This document shows, in pieces, positions 13,371-19,364 of a stretch of DNA of 19,996 nucleotides. The position numbers and the translations under genes were made by a program. Within the stretch, counting starts at the first letter, position 1. Each line of letters opens with the position of its first letter. A model generated the notes under the pieces. That model was not told the DNA's origin. It did not search any database and saw only the letters and a program-made list of their open reading frames with translations. Origin of the DNA: an uncultured Ruminococcus sp. (GTDB lineage Bacteria > Bacillota > Clostridia > Oscillospirales > Ruminococcaceae). The stretch covers positions 1 to 19,996 of the forward strand of contig CAMBJF010000023.1 in NCBI GenBank assembly GCA_945867875.1. Reading direction: 5' to 3'.

Positions 13371-14231
13371 ATGGCAGCAGATTACGCAGCTCTTAAAAAG
13401 GGCGGATTTATGAGGCAGAAGCAGAAGAACAATTTTTCCCTGAGACTTCGTGTTGTGGGCGGAAACCTGACCTCCGTGCAGCTTGCGAAAATAGCGGAGG
13501 TAGCCGAGAAATTCGGTGACGGTCACGTTCATATGACCTCCCGTCAGAGCGTTGAGATACCCTTTATCAAGCTCGATGACATCGACGAGGTAAAGGCAGC
13601 CCTTGCGGAGGGCGGCGTTGAACCCGGCGTATGCGGACCGAGAGTAAGAACGGTAACAGCCTGTCAGGGCGCTGCGATATGTCCCTCAGGCTGCATAGAT
13701 ACATATTCCCTTGCCAAGGAGCTTGACGAAAGATACTTCGCAAGAGAGCTTCCCCACAAGTTCAAATTCGGCATCACAGGCTGTCAGAACAACTGCCTTA
13801 AGGCCGAGGAAAATGACCTTGGCATCAAGGGCGGCATAAAGGTAAAGTGGCGTGAGAGCGACTGCATCGGCTGCGGCGTGTGCGAAAAAGCCTGCCGCAC
13901 GGGAGCGGTCAAGATAGAGGACGGCAAGGTCATCGTTGACGAATCAAAGTGCAACTTCTGCGGAAGATGCTTCAAGGCCTGTCCCACAGAAGCCTGGGAC
14001 ACCATTCACGGCTACATAGTTTCCTTTGGCGGACTTTTCGGCAACAGCATAAACAAGGGCGAAGCCATAATCCCGTTCATCGAGGACAAGGAAAAGCTTA
14101 TGAAGATATGTGACGCAGCAATTGAGTTCTTTGCGGAAAATGCAAAGGCAGGCGAGCGCTTCAAGTTCACTCTCGACAGAGTGGGCAAAGACAAATTTGT
14201 TGATAAAATTATGGAGGTTTACAATGGCTGA
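13371..14231 (+). CDS. Small siroheme sulfite reductase with 2x[4Fe-4S] ferredoxin domain
   Basis: A 286-residue single-chain enzyme of the nitrite/sulfite reductase family, expected to reduce sulfite to sulfide in the cytoplasm. The N-terminal half has the ferredoxin-like domain with HMTSRQSVEIP (54-64). The siroheme-[4Fe-4S] site is C98-x5-C104 and C138-x3-C142 (ACQGAAICPSG, TGCQNNC). A ferredoxin insert then carries C165, C168, C171, C175 and C194, C197, C200, C204 for two further clusters. It is about half the size of CysI and resembles AsrC or the low-molecular-weight assimilatory-type reductases, with no AsrA/AsrB or CysJ beside it. The electron donor is therefore unknown; ferredoxin is likely. 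Nitrite is the main alternative substrate, but all neighbours handle sulfur. AAAGGA precedes the ATG. Confidence 0.88.
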   Translation: MAADYAALKKGGFMRQKQKNNFSLRLRVVGGNLTSVQLAKIAEVAEKFGDGHVHMTSRQSVEIPFIKLDDIDEVKAALAEGGVEPGVCGPRVRTVTACQGAAICPSGCIDTYSLAKELDERYFARELPHKFKFGITGCQNNCLKAEENDLGIKGGIKVKWRESDCIGCGVCEKACRTGAVKIEDGKVIVDESKCNFCGRCFKACPTEAWDTIHGYIVSFGGLFGNSINKGEAIIPFIEDKEKLMKICDAAIEFFAENAKAGERFKFTLDRVGKDKFVDKIMEVYNG

Positions 14232-14475
14232 GATCGAATTTGAAATTGACGATAACGTTGATATAACCGATGTTGTGTGCCCCACCACATTCGTAAAGGC
14301 AAAGGTTGCCCTTGAAGAGCTTGACGACGGACAGATACTTGCGGTAAAGATGAATGACGGCGAGCCTGTTCAGAACGTGCCCAGAAGCATCAAGGAAGAG
14401 GGTCACAAAATTTTGAAGCTCATAAACAACGAGGACGGCACCTTCACACTCATCGTAAAAAAGGTGGGTGACTAA
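14224..14475 (+). CDS. TusA-family sulfur-carrier-like protein
   Basis: An 83-residue protein of the TusA/SirA fold. VVCPTTFVKAKVALEELDDGQILAV (17-41) matches the CPxP-helix-strand core, with C19 in the persulfide position. The second proline of CPxP is replaced (CPTT). TusA proteins pass sulfane sulfur between partners. Its ATG at 14224 lies inside the end of the sulfite reductase gene (8-bp overlap), with GGAGG six bases upstream, so the two are coupled. Placed between the sulfite reductase and the thioredoxin, it may pass sulfur or protect reactive intermediates on the way to the ThiS-like carrier. The Wolinella thiocarboxylate pathway, as I recall it, has no such protein. Confidence 0.8.
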   Translation: MAEIEFEIDDNVDITDVVCPTTFVKAKVALEELDDGQILAVKMNDGEPVQNVPRSIKEEGHKILKLINNEDGTFTLIVKKVGD

Positions 14476-14476
14476 T

Positions 14477-14791
14477 ATGCCGGTAAGAGTAAGCGGCGAC
14501 ACATTTGAAGCCGAGGTATTAAAGGCAGAGGGCGCAGTTGTGGCGGATTTTTACTCCGACAGCTGCATTCCCTGCAAAAGGCTCTCACCCGTTCTTGCGG
14601 ACATTGAGGACGAGCTTGGGGACAAGATAAAGCTTGTGAAGATCAACATAAATTTTGATGCACCCCTGGCTGAAAAATACGGCGTAATGTCCGTTCCCAC
14701 CCTCCTTTTCATAAAGGGCGGCGAGGAAAAGTCAAGGCTCACAGGCGCAGTAAAAAAAGCGGATATCATTTCTGAGATCGAAAAATTATAA
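14477..14791 (+). CDS. Thioredoxin-family protein with CIPC active site
   Basis: A 104-residue thioredoxin-fold protein. The redox motif is SDSCIPCKRLSP, with C30 and C33 and a CIPC rather than the common CGPC pair. The cis-proline loop SVPTLLFIKGG is intact. The ATG at 14477 is preferred over an in-frame GTG at 14468, because AAGGTGG (14461-14467) is correctly spaced only for the ATG. It starts 1 bp after the TusA-like stop. A thioredoxin reductase gene lies 1.6 kb downstream in the same run, so a dedicated reducing pair is likely, serving persulfide or disulfide intermediates or a reductase. Confidence 0.9.
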   Translation: MPVRVSGDTFEAEVLKAEGAVVADFYSDSCIPCKRLSPVLADIEDELGDKIKLVKININFDAPLAEKYGVMSVPTLLFIKGGEEKSRLTGAVKKADIISEIEKL

Positions 14792-14809
14792 TAAAAGGAG
14801 AATATCACT

Positions 14810-15019
14810 ATGAAGATCACAGTTGCAGGCGAGAAAAAAGAGGTAAAAGACGGTCTTACCGTTGCACAGCTCGTTGTTGACGAGAAGGTAGAAACTCCCG
14901 AGTATGTTACCGTGACCATCAACGATGAGTTTGTTGAGAGCGGAGCATTTGAGTCCACCGTTTTAAAGGACGGCGACAGCGTTGAATTTCTGTATTTTAT
15001 GGGTGGAGGTATGTGCTAA
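14810..15019 (+). CDS. ThiS-like sulfur carrier protein with extended C terminus (HcyS-like)
   Basis: A 69-residue ubiquitin-fold carrier. The N-terminal strand pair MKITVAGEKKEVKDGLTVAQL and the closing KDGDSVEFLYFMGGG match ThiS/MoaD. Typical carriers end in free Gly-Gly. This one ends GGGMC, so the adenylatable glycine (G66 or G67) is masked by Met-Cys or Gly-Met-Cys. Blocked carriers are known: HcyS of Wolinella ends in an extra alanine removed by the JAMM peptidase HcyD, and a JAMM gene is present here at 15965. The role would be to accept sulfide as a C-terminal thiocarboxylate and donate it to MetY. Thiamine biosynthesis is the alternative, but no thiG or thiH is near. AAAAGGAG precedes the ATG. 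The last two codons and stop lie in a perfect hairpin. Confidence 0.88.
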   Translation: MKITVAGEKKEVKDGLTVAQLVVDEKVETPEYVTVTINDEFVESGAFESTVLKDGDSVEFLYFMGGGMC

Positions 15020-15093
15020 AAGCACGGCTTTTAGCACCGAGTTTTGCTTTTCGGTCTGCCGACCGAAATTTCCTTGCGGAAACCGCAAAACTC
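15013..15093 (+). promoter_or_regulatory. Structured multi-hairpin intergenic element after the carrier gene
   Basis: Four dyads are packed here. GTGCTAAAAGC (15013-15023) and GCTTTTAGCAC (15027-15037) form a perfect 11-bp stem with a 3-base loop that includes the carrier stop codon. GAGTTTTGC (15039-15047) and GCAAAACTC (15085-15093) form a 9-bp outer stem enclosing TTTCGGTC-TGCC-GACCGAAA (15049-15068) and TTTCC-TTGC-GGAAA (15069-15082). TTGCGG-AAA-CCGCAA (15074-15088) is an alternative that excludes both the outer stem and the last hairpin. It may be a processing, stability or attenuation element, or a mobile palindromic repeat. The 40 bases after it hold only the next ribosome site region. 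Confidence 0.65.
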
Positions 15094-15133
15094 TCGGCAA
15101 TTTATAAAATATACAGAAAGGGTTTTGTGAACA

Positions 15134-15958
15134 ATGGCATTTACAAATGAACAGCTTGAAAGATATTCAAGACACATCATACTCAAGGAAGTCGGCGCAA
15201 AGGGACAGAAGAAGCTCCTTAACGCCAAGGTGCTCATAATCGGTGCAGGCGGTCTCGGCGCACCTGCGGCAATGTATCTTGCGGCAGCAGGCGTGGGAAC
15301 TATCGGTATCGCCGATGCGGACGAGGTAGACCTCTCCAATCTCCAGCGCCAGATTATCCACTCCACCGCCGATATCGGCAAGGCAAAGGTGCAGTCCGCC
15401 AAGGAGACAATGGAGGCTATAAACCCCGATGTCACCGTAAAGACCTACCGCACCTTTGTTACCGGTGAGAACATAAACGAGCTTATCGCCGACTATGATT
15501 TCATTATCGACGGAACCGATAATTTCCCCGCAAAGTTCCTTATAAATGATGCCTGCGTAATGGCGAAGAAGCCCTTCTCCCACGCAGGAATAATCCGTTT
15601 CAAGGGTCAGCTTATGACCTATGTTCCCGGACAGGGCCCCTGCTATCGCTGCGTATTCAAGAATCCTCCCCCGAAGGACGCTGTTCCCACCTGCAAGCAG
15701 GCAGGCGTTATCGGCGCAATGGGCGGTGTTATCGGCAGCTTGCAGGCAATGGAAGCTATCAAGTACATCATCGGTCAGGGCGAGCTCCTCACAGGCTATC
15801 TCCTCACCTATGACGCACTTACAATGGAGTTCAGAAAGATAAAACTCCCCACAGACACATCAAAATGCGCAGTCTGCGGCGACCACCCCACCATCACCGA
15901 GCTTATCGACTACGAGCAGCACGAGTGCGACGGTGTTCATCTTACAAATGAGGAATGA
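15134..15958 (+). CDS. ThiF/MoeB-family carrier-adenylating enzyme (HcyF-like)
   Basis: A 274-residue E1-like enzyme that would adenylate the C terminus of the ThiS-like carrier with ATP. The nucleotide loop is IIGAGGLGAP (35-44). DLSNLQRQ (66-73) supplies the catalytic Arg and Gln region, and IDGTDNF (125-131) holds the Mg-binding aspartate. Structural zinc would be held by C170-x2-C173 and C245-x2-C248. C187 in PTCKQAGV is the cysteine that in ThiF/MoeB lies near the active site. There is no rhodanese domain, in keeping with sulfide from the neighbouring reductase as the sulfur source. Length is normal for ThiF/MoeB. The position beside carrier and JAMM genes favours an HcyF-like role over molybdopterin synthesis. 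Confidence 0.9.
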   Translation: MAFTNEQLERYSRHIILKEVGAKGQKKLLNAKVLIIGAGGLGAPAAMYLAAAGVGTIGIADADEVDLSNLQRQIIHSTADIGKAKVQSAKETMEAINPDVTVKTYRTFVTGENINELIADYDFIIDGTDNFPAKFLINDACVMAKKPFSHAGIIRFKGQLMTYVPGQGPCYRCVFKNPPPKDAVPTCKQAGVIGAMGGVIGSLQAMEAIKYIIGQGELLTGYLLTYDALTMEFRKIKLPTDTSKCAVCGDHPTITELIDYEQHECDGVHLTNEE

Positions 15959-15964
15959 TCTCTT

Positions 15965-16378
15965 ATGGTTAAAATGAAAAAAGCTGATTTTGATAAGATA
16001 CTCAGACACGCCGAAAGCGTTCTCCCCGAAGAAGCCTGCGGACTTATCGCAGGAGAGATAACTCCCGACGGCAAGGAGATAAAAAAGGTGTATCTCCTCA
16101 CAAATATCGACCATTCCAACGAGCATTTTTCCCTTGACCCCAAGGAGCAGCTTGCGGCGGTAAAGGATATGCGTGCAAACGGACTTGCTCCTCTGGGCAA
16201 CTGGCATTCCCACCCCGAATCCCCCTCACGCCCCTCCGACGAGGACAAGCGCCTTGCCTATGACAGCAAAGCAAGCTACCTTATCCTTTCCCTTATGGAC
16301 AGAGCAGATCCCGTCCTCAATTCCTTTAAAATTACAGGGGATATTGCGGAAAACGAGGGTATAATAATCGAAGATTAA
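15965..16378 (+). CDS. JAMM/MPN+ metallopeptidase (HcyD / Mec+-like)
   Basis: A 137-residue zinc peptidase of family M67. The JAMM motif is complete: catalytic glutamate E23 in PEEACGLIAG, then H81 and H83 in WHSHPESPSRPSDED, S91 and D94 (H-x-H-x7-S-x2-D). Prokaryotic members trim ThiS-like carriers or cleave amino acid-carrier adducts: Mec+ frees cysteine from CysO in Mycobacterium, and HcyD removes the terminal alanine of HcyS and later frees homocysteine in Wolinella. Both jobs are plausible here, because the carrier has a masked GGG-Met-Cys end. GAGGA lies about 10 nt before the ATG at 15965, inside the end of the preceding gene; an ATG three codons later is an alternative start. Confidence 0.92.
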   Translation: MVKMKKADFDKILRHAESVLPEEACGLIAGEITPDGKEIKKVYLLTNIDHSNEHFSLDPKEQLAAVKDMRANGLAPLGNWHSHPESPSRPSDEDKRLAYDSKASYLILSLMDRADPVLNSFKITGDIAENEGIIIED

Positions 16379-16399
16379 TTTATACGGGGAATGATGTCA

Positions 16400-17323
16400 A
16401 TGATATATGATACCATAATAGTGGGCAGCGGAGCGGCAGGACTTTCTGCGGCGGTATATGCAGCCCGTGCGGAGCTTAAATTCATCGTTATCGAGAAAAT
16501 TTATATGGGCACGGGTCAGATAGCCGAAAGCGAGCGTGTGGATAATTACCTTGGACTTTACGGCGAGAACGGCTTTGATCTTGGCGAGAAATTCCGTGCT
16601 CACGCCGAAGCTCTCGGAACTGAATTTGCAGAGGGCGATGTTGCAAAAATTATCCCTGAAAACGGCATATATAAAGTCATCACCGATGAAGCGGAGTATG
16701 AAGCAAAAACGGTGATATACGCCGCAGGAGCGTCCCACAGAAAGCTTGGCATAAAGGGTGAGGAAGAGCTTGCGGGCAGGGGAGTTTCCTACTGCGCCGT
16801 ATGCGACGGAGCCTTTTACAAGGGAAAGACCGTTGCCGTCATAGGCGGCGGCGATACCGCCCTCGGTGAAGCCCTTTACCTTTCGGACATCGCCCAAAAG
16901 GTGTACCTTATCCACCGCAGAGATGAGTTCCGTGGAAATAAATCCCTTTGCAGCCGTGTTGCCGCAAAGGAGAATATCGAAACGGTAATGAGCGCAGTGC
17001 CCGAGGAAATAACAGGCGAGAGCCGTGTTGACGGCATTGTGGTATCAATTGACGGCAATGTGAAAAAGCTTGATACAGACGGCGTTTTCGTAGCCGTGGG
17101 AACAGCTCCCGCATCATCGCCCCTTGACGGCGTTGTAAAAATGAACGACGGCGGCTATATCGTGGCAGGGGAGGACTGCATCACCTCCGACAAGGGCATT
17201 TTCGCCGCAGGAGATGTCCGTGAAAAGCCCCTGAGACAGGTCGTGACCGCAGCAGCCGACGGCGCAAACAGCGTTTATTCCGCTGAAAAATATCTGAGAG
17301 AAACAGGGAGGGCAGAGCAGTGA
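16400..17323 (+). CDS. trxB: Thioredoxin reductase-like flavoprotein
   Basis: A 307-residue two-domain flavin reductase. FAD is bound by IIVGSGAAGLSAAVYAAR (6-23) and the C-terminal GIFAAGDV. The redox pair is YCAVCDGAF (C132, C135), close to the CATC/CAVC of bacterial TrxB. The second nucleotide domain has AVIGGGDTALGEA (146-158) and IHRRDEFRG (171-179), whose arginines are typical of NADPH-dependent enzymes. The ATG at 16400 is chosen because GGGGA (16386-16390) is 9 nt upstream; the in-frame ATGs at 16391 and 16394 abut or nearly abut it. It overlaps aprA by 4 bp (GTGA). The partner is probably the CIPC thioredoxin in the same run. Confidence 0.92.
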   Translation: MIYDTIIVGSGAAGLSAAVYAARAELKFIVIEKIYMGTGQIAESERVDNYLGLYGENGFDLGEKFRAHAEALGTEFAEGDVAKIIPENGIYKVITDEAEYEAKTVIYAAGASHRKLGIKGEEELAGRGVSYCAVCDGAFYKGKTVAVIGGGDTALGEALYLSDIAQKVYLIHRRDEFRGNKSLCSRVAAKENIETVMSAVPEEITGESRVDGIVVSIDGNVKKLDTDGVFVAVGTAPASSPLDGVVKMNDGGYIVAGEDCITSDKGIFAAGDVREKPLRQVVTAAADGANSVYSAEKYLRETGRAEQ

Positions 17324-19005
17324 AATATGAAAAGCTGACCACCGATCTGCTTATAATCGGCGGCGGAACGGCAGGCTGTCAGGCAGCCATAACCGTCCGT
17401 GAAAGCTCCGATATAAAAATACTCATCTGCGAAAAGGCACACATCAAGCGAAGCGGCTGCCTTGCAGCGGGAGTGAATGCCCTCAACGCCTACATCACCG
17501 AGGGACACACCCCCAAGGACTATGTTGAATATGCCCGAAAGGACGCCGACGGCATCGTCCGTGACGACCTGCTTTATTCAATGTCCGAGCGGCTCAACAA
17601 GGTCACAAAGCAGCTTGAGGATATGGGACTTGTTATCCTAAAGGACGAAAACGGAAAATACGTTGCCCGTGGAAACCGAAACATCAAAATAAACGGCGAG
17701 AACATCAAGCCCCTCCTTGCAGCGGCGGTTGAAAAGCTCCCCGATGTAACGGTGCTCAACAGAGTGAACGTCATCGACATTTCCGTTACCGACAACAAAA
17801 TAAACGGCGCATTCGCCATTGGCATTGAGAACGATACGTTCTATACCATCGAAGCCAAAGCCGTTATGATAGCCACAGGCGGAGCGGCAGGACTTTACCG
17901 CCCCAATAATCCGGGATTTTCCCGCCATAAAATGTGGTATCCCCCCTTCAACACAGGCGCAGGCTATGCAATGGGCATAAAGCACGGCGCAGAGATGACC
18001 TCTCTTGAAATGCGCTTTATCGCTCTCCGCTGCAAGGACACCATAGCCCCCACAGGAACTCTTGCACAGGGCGCAGGTGCAAAGCAGATAAATTCCCTCG
18101 GCGAGGTCTATGAAACCAAATACGGTCTCACCACCTCCGAGCGTGTTTACGGAACGGTAAACGAAAATTTAGAGGGCAGAGGTCCCTGCTACCTTAAAAC
18201 CGAGGGCATTTCCCCCGAAAAGGAAAAGTCACTTATAAATGCCTACCTCAATATGGCTCCCTCTCAGACTGTAAAGTGGATAGAGAGCGGAAAGAAAATT
18301 TCCGAGCAGAATGTTGAGATAGAGGGCACAGAGCCTTACATAGTGGGCGGTCATACCGCCTGCGGATTCTGGGTAGATACAGACCGTGCCACCACAATAA
18401 GCGGACTTTTCGCCGCAGGAGACGTGGCAGGCGGATGTCCTCAGAAGTATGTCACAGGCGCACTTGCCGAGGGCGAGATAGCAGCCCTTTCCGCACTGAG
18501 ATATATTTCCGAAAATGCCCCCACCCCCATTCCCGAAGCCGAGATAAAGGCGCATATCACCGAAACTGAAAGCTTTCTCGGAGAGGATAAAAGCGTTTAT
18601 TCCACCGAGCAGCTTGAAGAAGCGATGCAGACCGCAATGGACGCATACGCAGGCGGCATAAAGACAAATTACCGTTTCAACGAAAAGCAGCTTGACATTG
18701 CGGATATGAAAATACGCCGAATAGAAAAGCTGTCCGACTCTCTCCACGCCGATGATTTTCAGGAGCTTATGTACATATATGAGCTGAGGGAGCGCCTTAC
18801 GGTATGCCGAAGCGTTATCGCACATCTGAAAGCCCGCCACGAAACAAGGTGGCACTGCTTTGCGGAAAATCTCGACTATCCCGAAAAGGACGACAAAAAC
18901 TGGAGAAAATATGTTAACTCCCGCCTTGAAAACGGTGAGATAAAAATAATTCTCAGAGAGCTGACAGAGGAGGGACAGAGAGTTTATGAGCATAGCCATA
19001 AATAA
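17320..19005 (+). CDS. aprA: Adenylylsulfate (APS) reductase alpha subunit, compact assimilatory-type
   Basis: A 561-residue FAD protein that with AprB reduces APS to sulfite and AMP. The N-terminal dinucleotide site is LLIIGGGTAGCQAA (10-23). The FAD region continues with HIKRSGCLAAGVNALNAY (41-58). VMIATGGAAGLYRPNN and the MWYPPFNTGAGYAMGIKHGAEM block are AprA-type. YIVGGHTACGFWVD holds the conserved histidine, and GLFAAGDVAGGCPQKYVTGALAEG closes the FAD domain. It is about 100 residues shorter than AprA of sulfate reducers. Similar aprA-ferredoxin-cysDN sets occur in non-sulfate-reducing Clostridia such as C. acetobutylicum. No qmo or dsr genes are present, so an assimilatory role is inferred. 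The GTG start follows GGGAGGG and overlaps the preceding stop. Fumarate reductase is excluded by the AprA blocks and the aprB partner. Confidence 0.93.
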   Translation: MKYEKLTTDLLIIGGGTAGCQAAITVRESSDIKILICEKAHIKRSGCLAAGVNALNAYITEGHTPKDYVEYARKDADGIVRDDLLYSMSERLNKVTKQLEDMGLVILKDENGKYVARGNRNIKINGENIKPLLAAAVEKLPDVTVLNRVNVIDISVTDNKINGAFAIGIENDTFYTIEAKAVMIATGGAAGLYRPNNPGFSRHKMWYPPFNTGAGYAMGIKHGAEMTSLEMRFIALRCKDTIAPTGTLAQGAGAKQINSLGEVYETKYGLTTSERVYGTVNENLEGRGPCYLKTEGISPEKEKSLINAYLNMAPSQTVKWIESGKKISEQNVEIEGTEPYIVGGHTACGFWVDTDRATTISGLFAAGDVAGGCPQKYVTGALAEGEIAALSALRYISENAPTPIPEAEIKAHITETESFLGEDKSVYSTEQLEEAMQTAMDAYAGGIKTNYRFNEKQLDIADMKIRRIEKLSDSLHADDFQELMYIYELRERLTVCRSVIAHLKARHETRWHCFAENLDYPEKDDKNWRKYVNSRLENGEIKIILRELTEEGQRVYEHSHK

Positions 19006-19300
19006 GAGAAAATGCATAGGCTGCGGCAAATGTCGGAATGTATGTCCCGGAACCCTCATAAAGCTTGATGTTTCGGGCAAAGCCTATATAAAATATCCCA
19101 AAGACTGCTGGGGCTGCACCTCCTGCATAAAGGAATGTCCCGTTTACGCCATAAGCTTTTTCCTTGGCGCAGATATGGGCGGCAATGGCAGTATGGTGCA
19201 TACCGAAAAGCGTGACGGACTTCTTCGCTGGGTCATAGAAAGCCCCGACGGAAAGGTAACGAATATCGACATCGACCCCAAGGAGTCGAATAAATACTAA
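18986..19300 (+). CDS. aprB: APS reductase beta subunit, two [4Fe-4S] ferredoxin
   Basis: A 104-residue ferredoxin subunit. Cluster ligands are C10, C13, C16, C20 (CIGCGKCRNVCPG) and C41, C44, C47, C51 (CWGCTSCIKECP), with the tryptophan and spacing of AprB. It passes electrons to the FAD of AprA. AprB of sulfate reducers is about 150 residues or more, with a C-terminal tail wrapping around AprA. Here the tail is only about 50 residues, ending NIDIDPKESNKY. The gene overlaps aprA by 20 bp. The physiological donor (ferredoxin or the thioredoxin pair) cannot be told. Confidence 0.93.
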   Translation: MSIAINKRKCIGCGKCRNVCPGTLIKLDVSGKAYIKYPKDCWGCTSCIKECPVYAISFFLGADMGGNGSMVHTEKRDGLLRWVIESPDGKVTNIDIDPKESNKY

Positions 19301-19364
19301 GAATGTGCGGTCATAATTGACAGCTGTTTCTGATTTTTCAAAATAAGAAAGGCAGGTAATAAGC

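Noticed and set aside
14468..14476. GTG start for the thioredoxin gene overlapping the TusA-like gene
   Set aside because: The ribosome site AAGGTGG would abut this codon; it fits the ATG at 14477.
14810..15958. Thiamine (ThiS-ThiF) or molybdopterin (MoaD-MoeB) locus
   Set aside because: No thiG, thiH, thiC, thiE, moaE or moaA nearby; the neighbours are MetY, JAMM peptidase, sulfite reductase and APS reductase.
18229..19080. 283-codon minus-strand ORF opposite aprA
   Set aside because: Shadow of the aprA reading frame; no family features.
17320..19300. Dissimilatory sulfate reduction island
   Set aside because: AprBA are short-form and sit with import and biosynthetic genes; no dsr, qmo or sat of the dissimilatory type in view.
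19317..19346. Separate promoter before cysD (TTGACA at 19317-19322)
   Set aside because: No acceptable -10 at 16-18 bp spacing; the sequence there is AAAATAA. Co-transcription from upstream is simpler.
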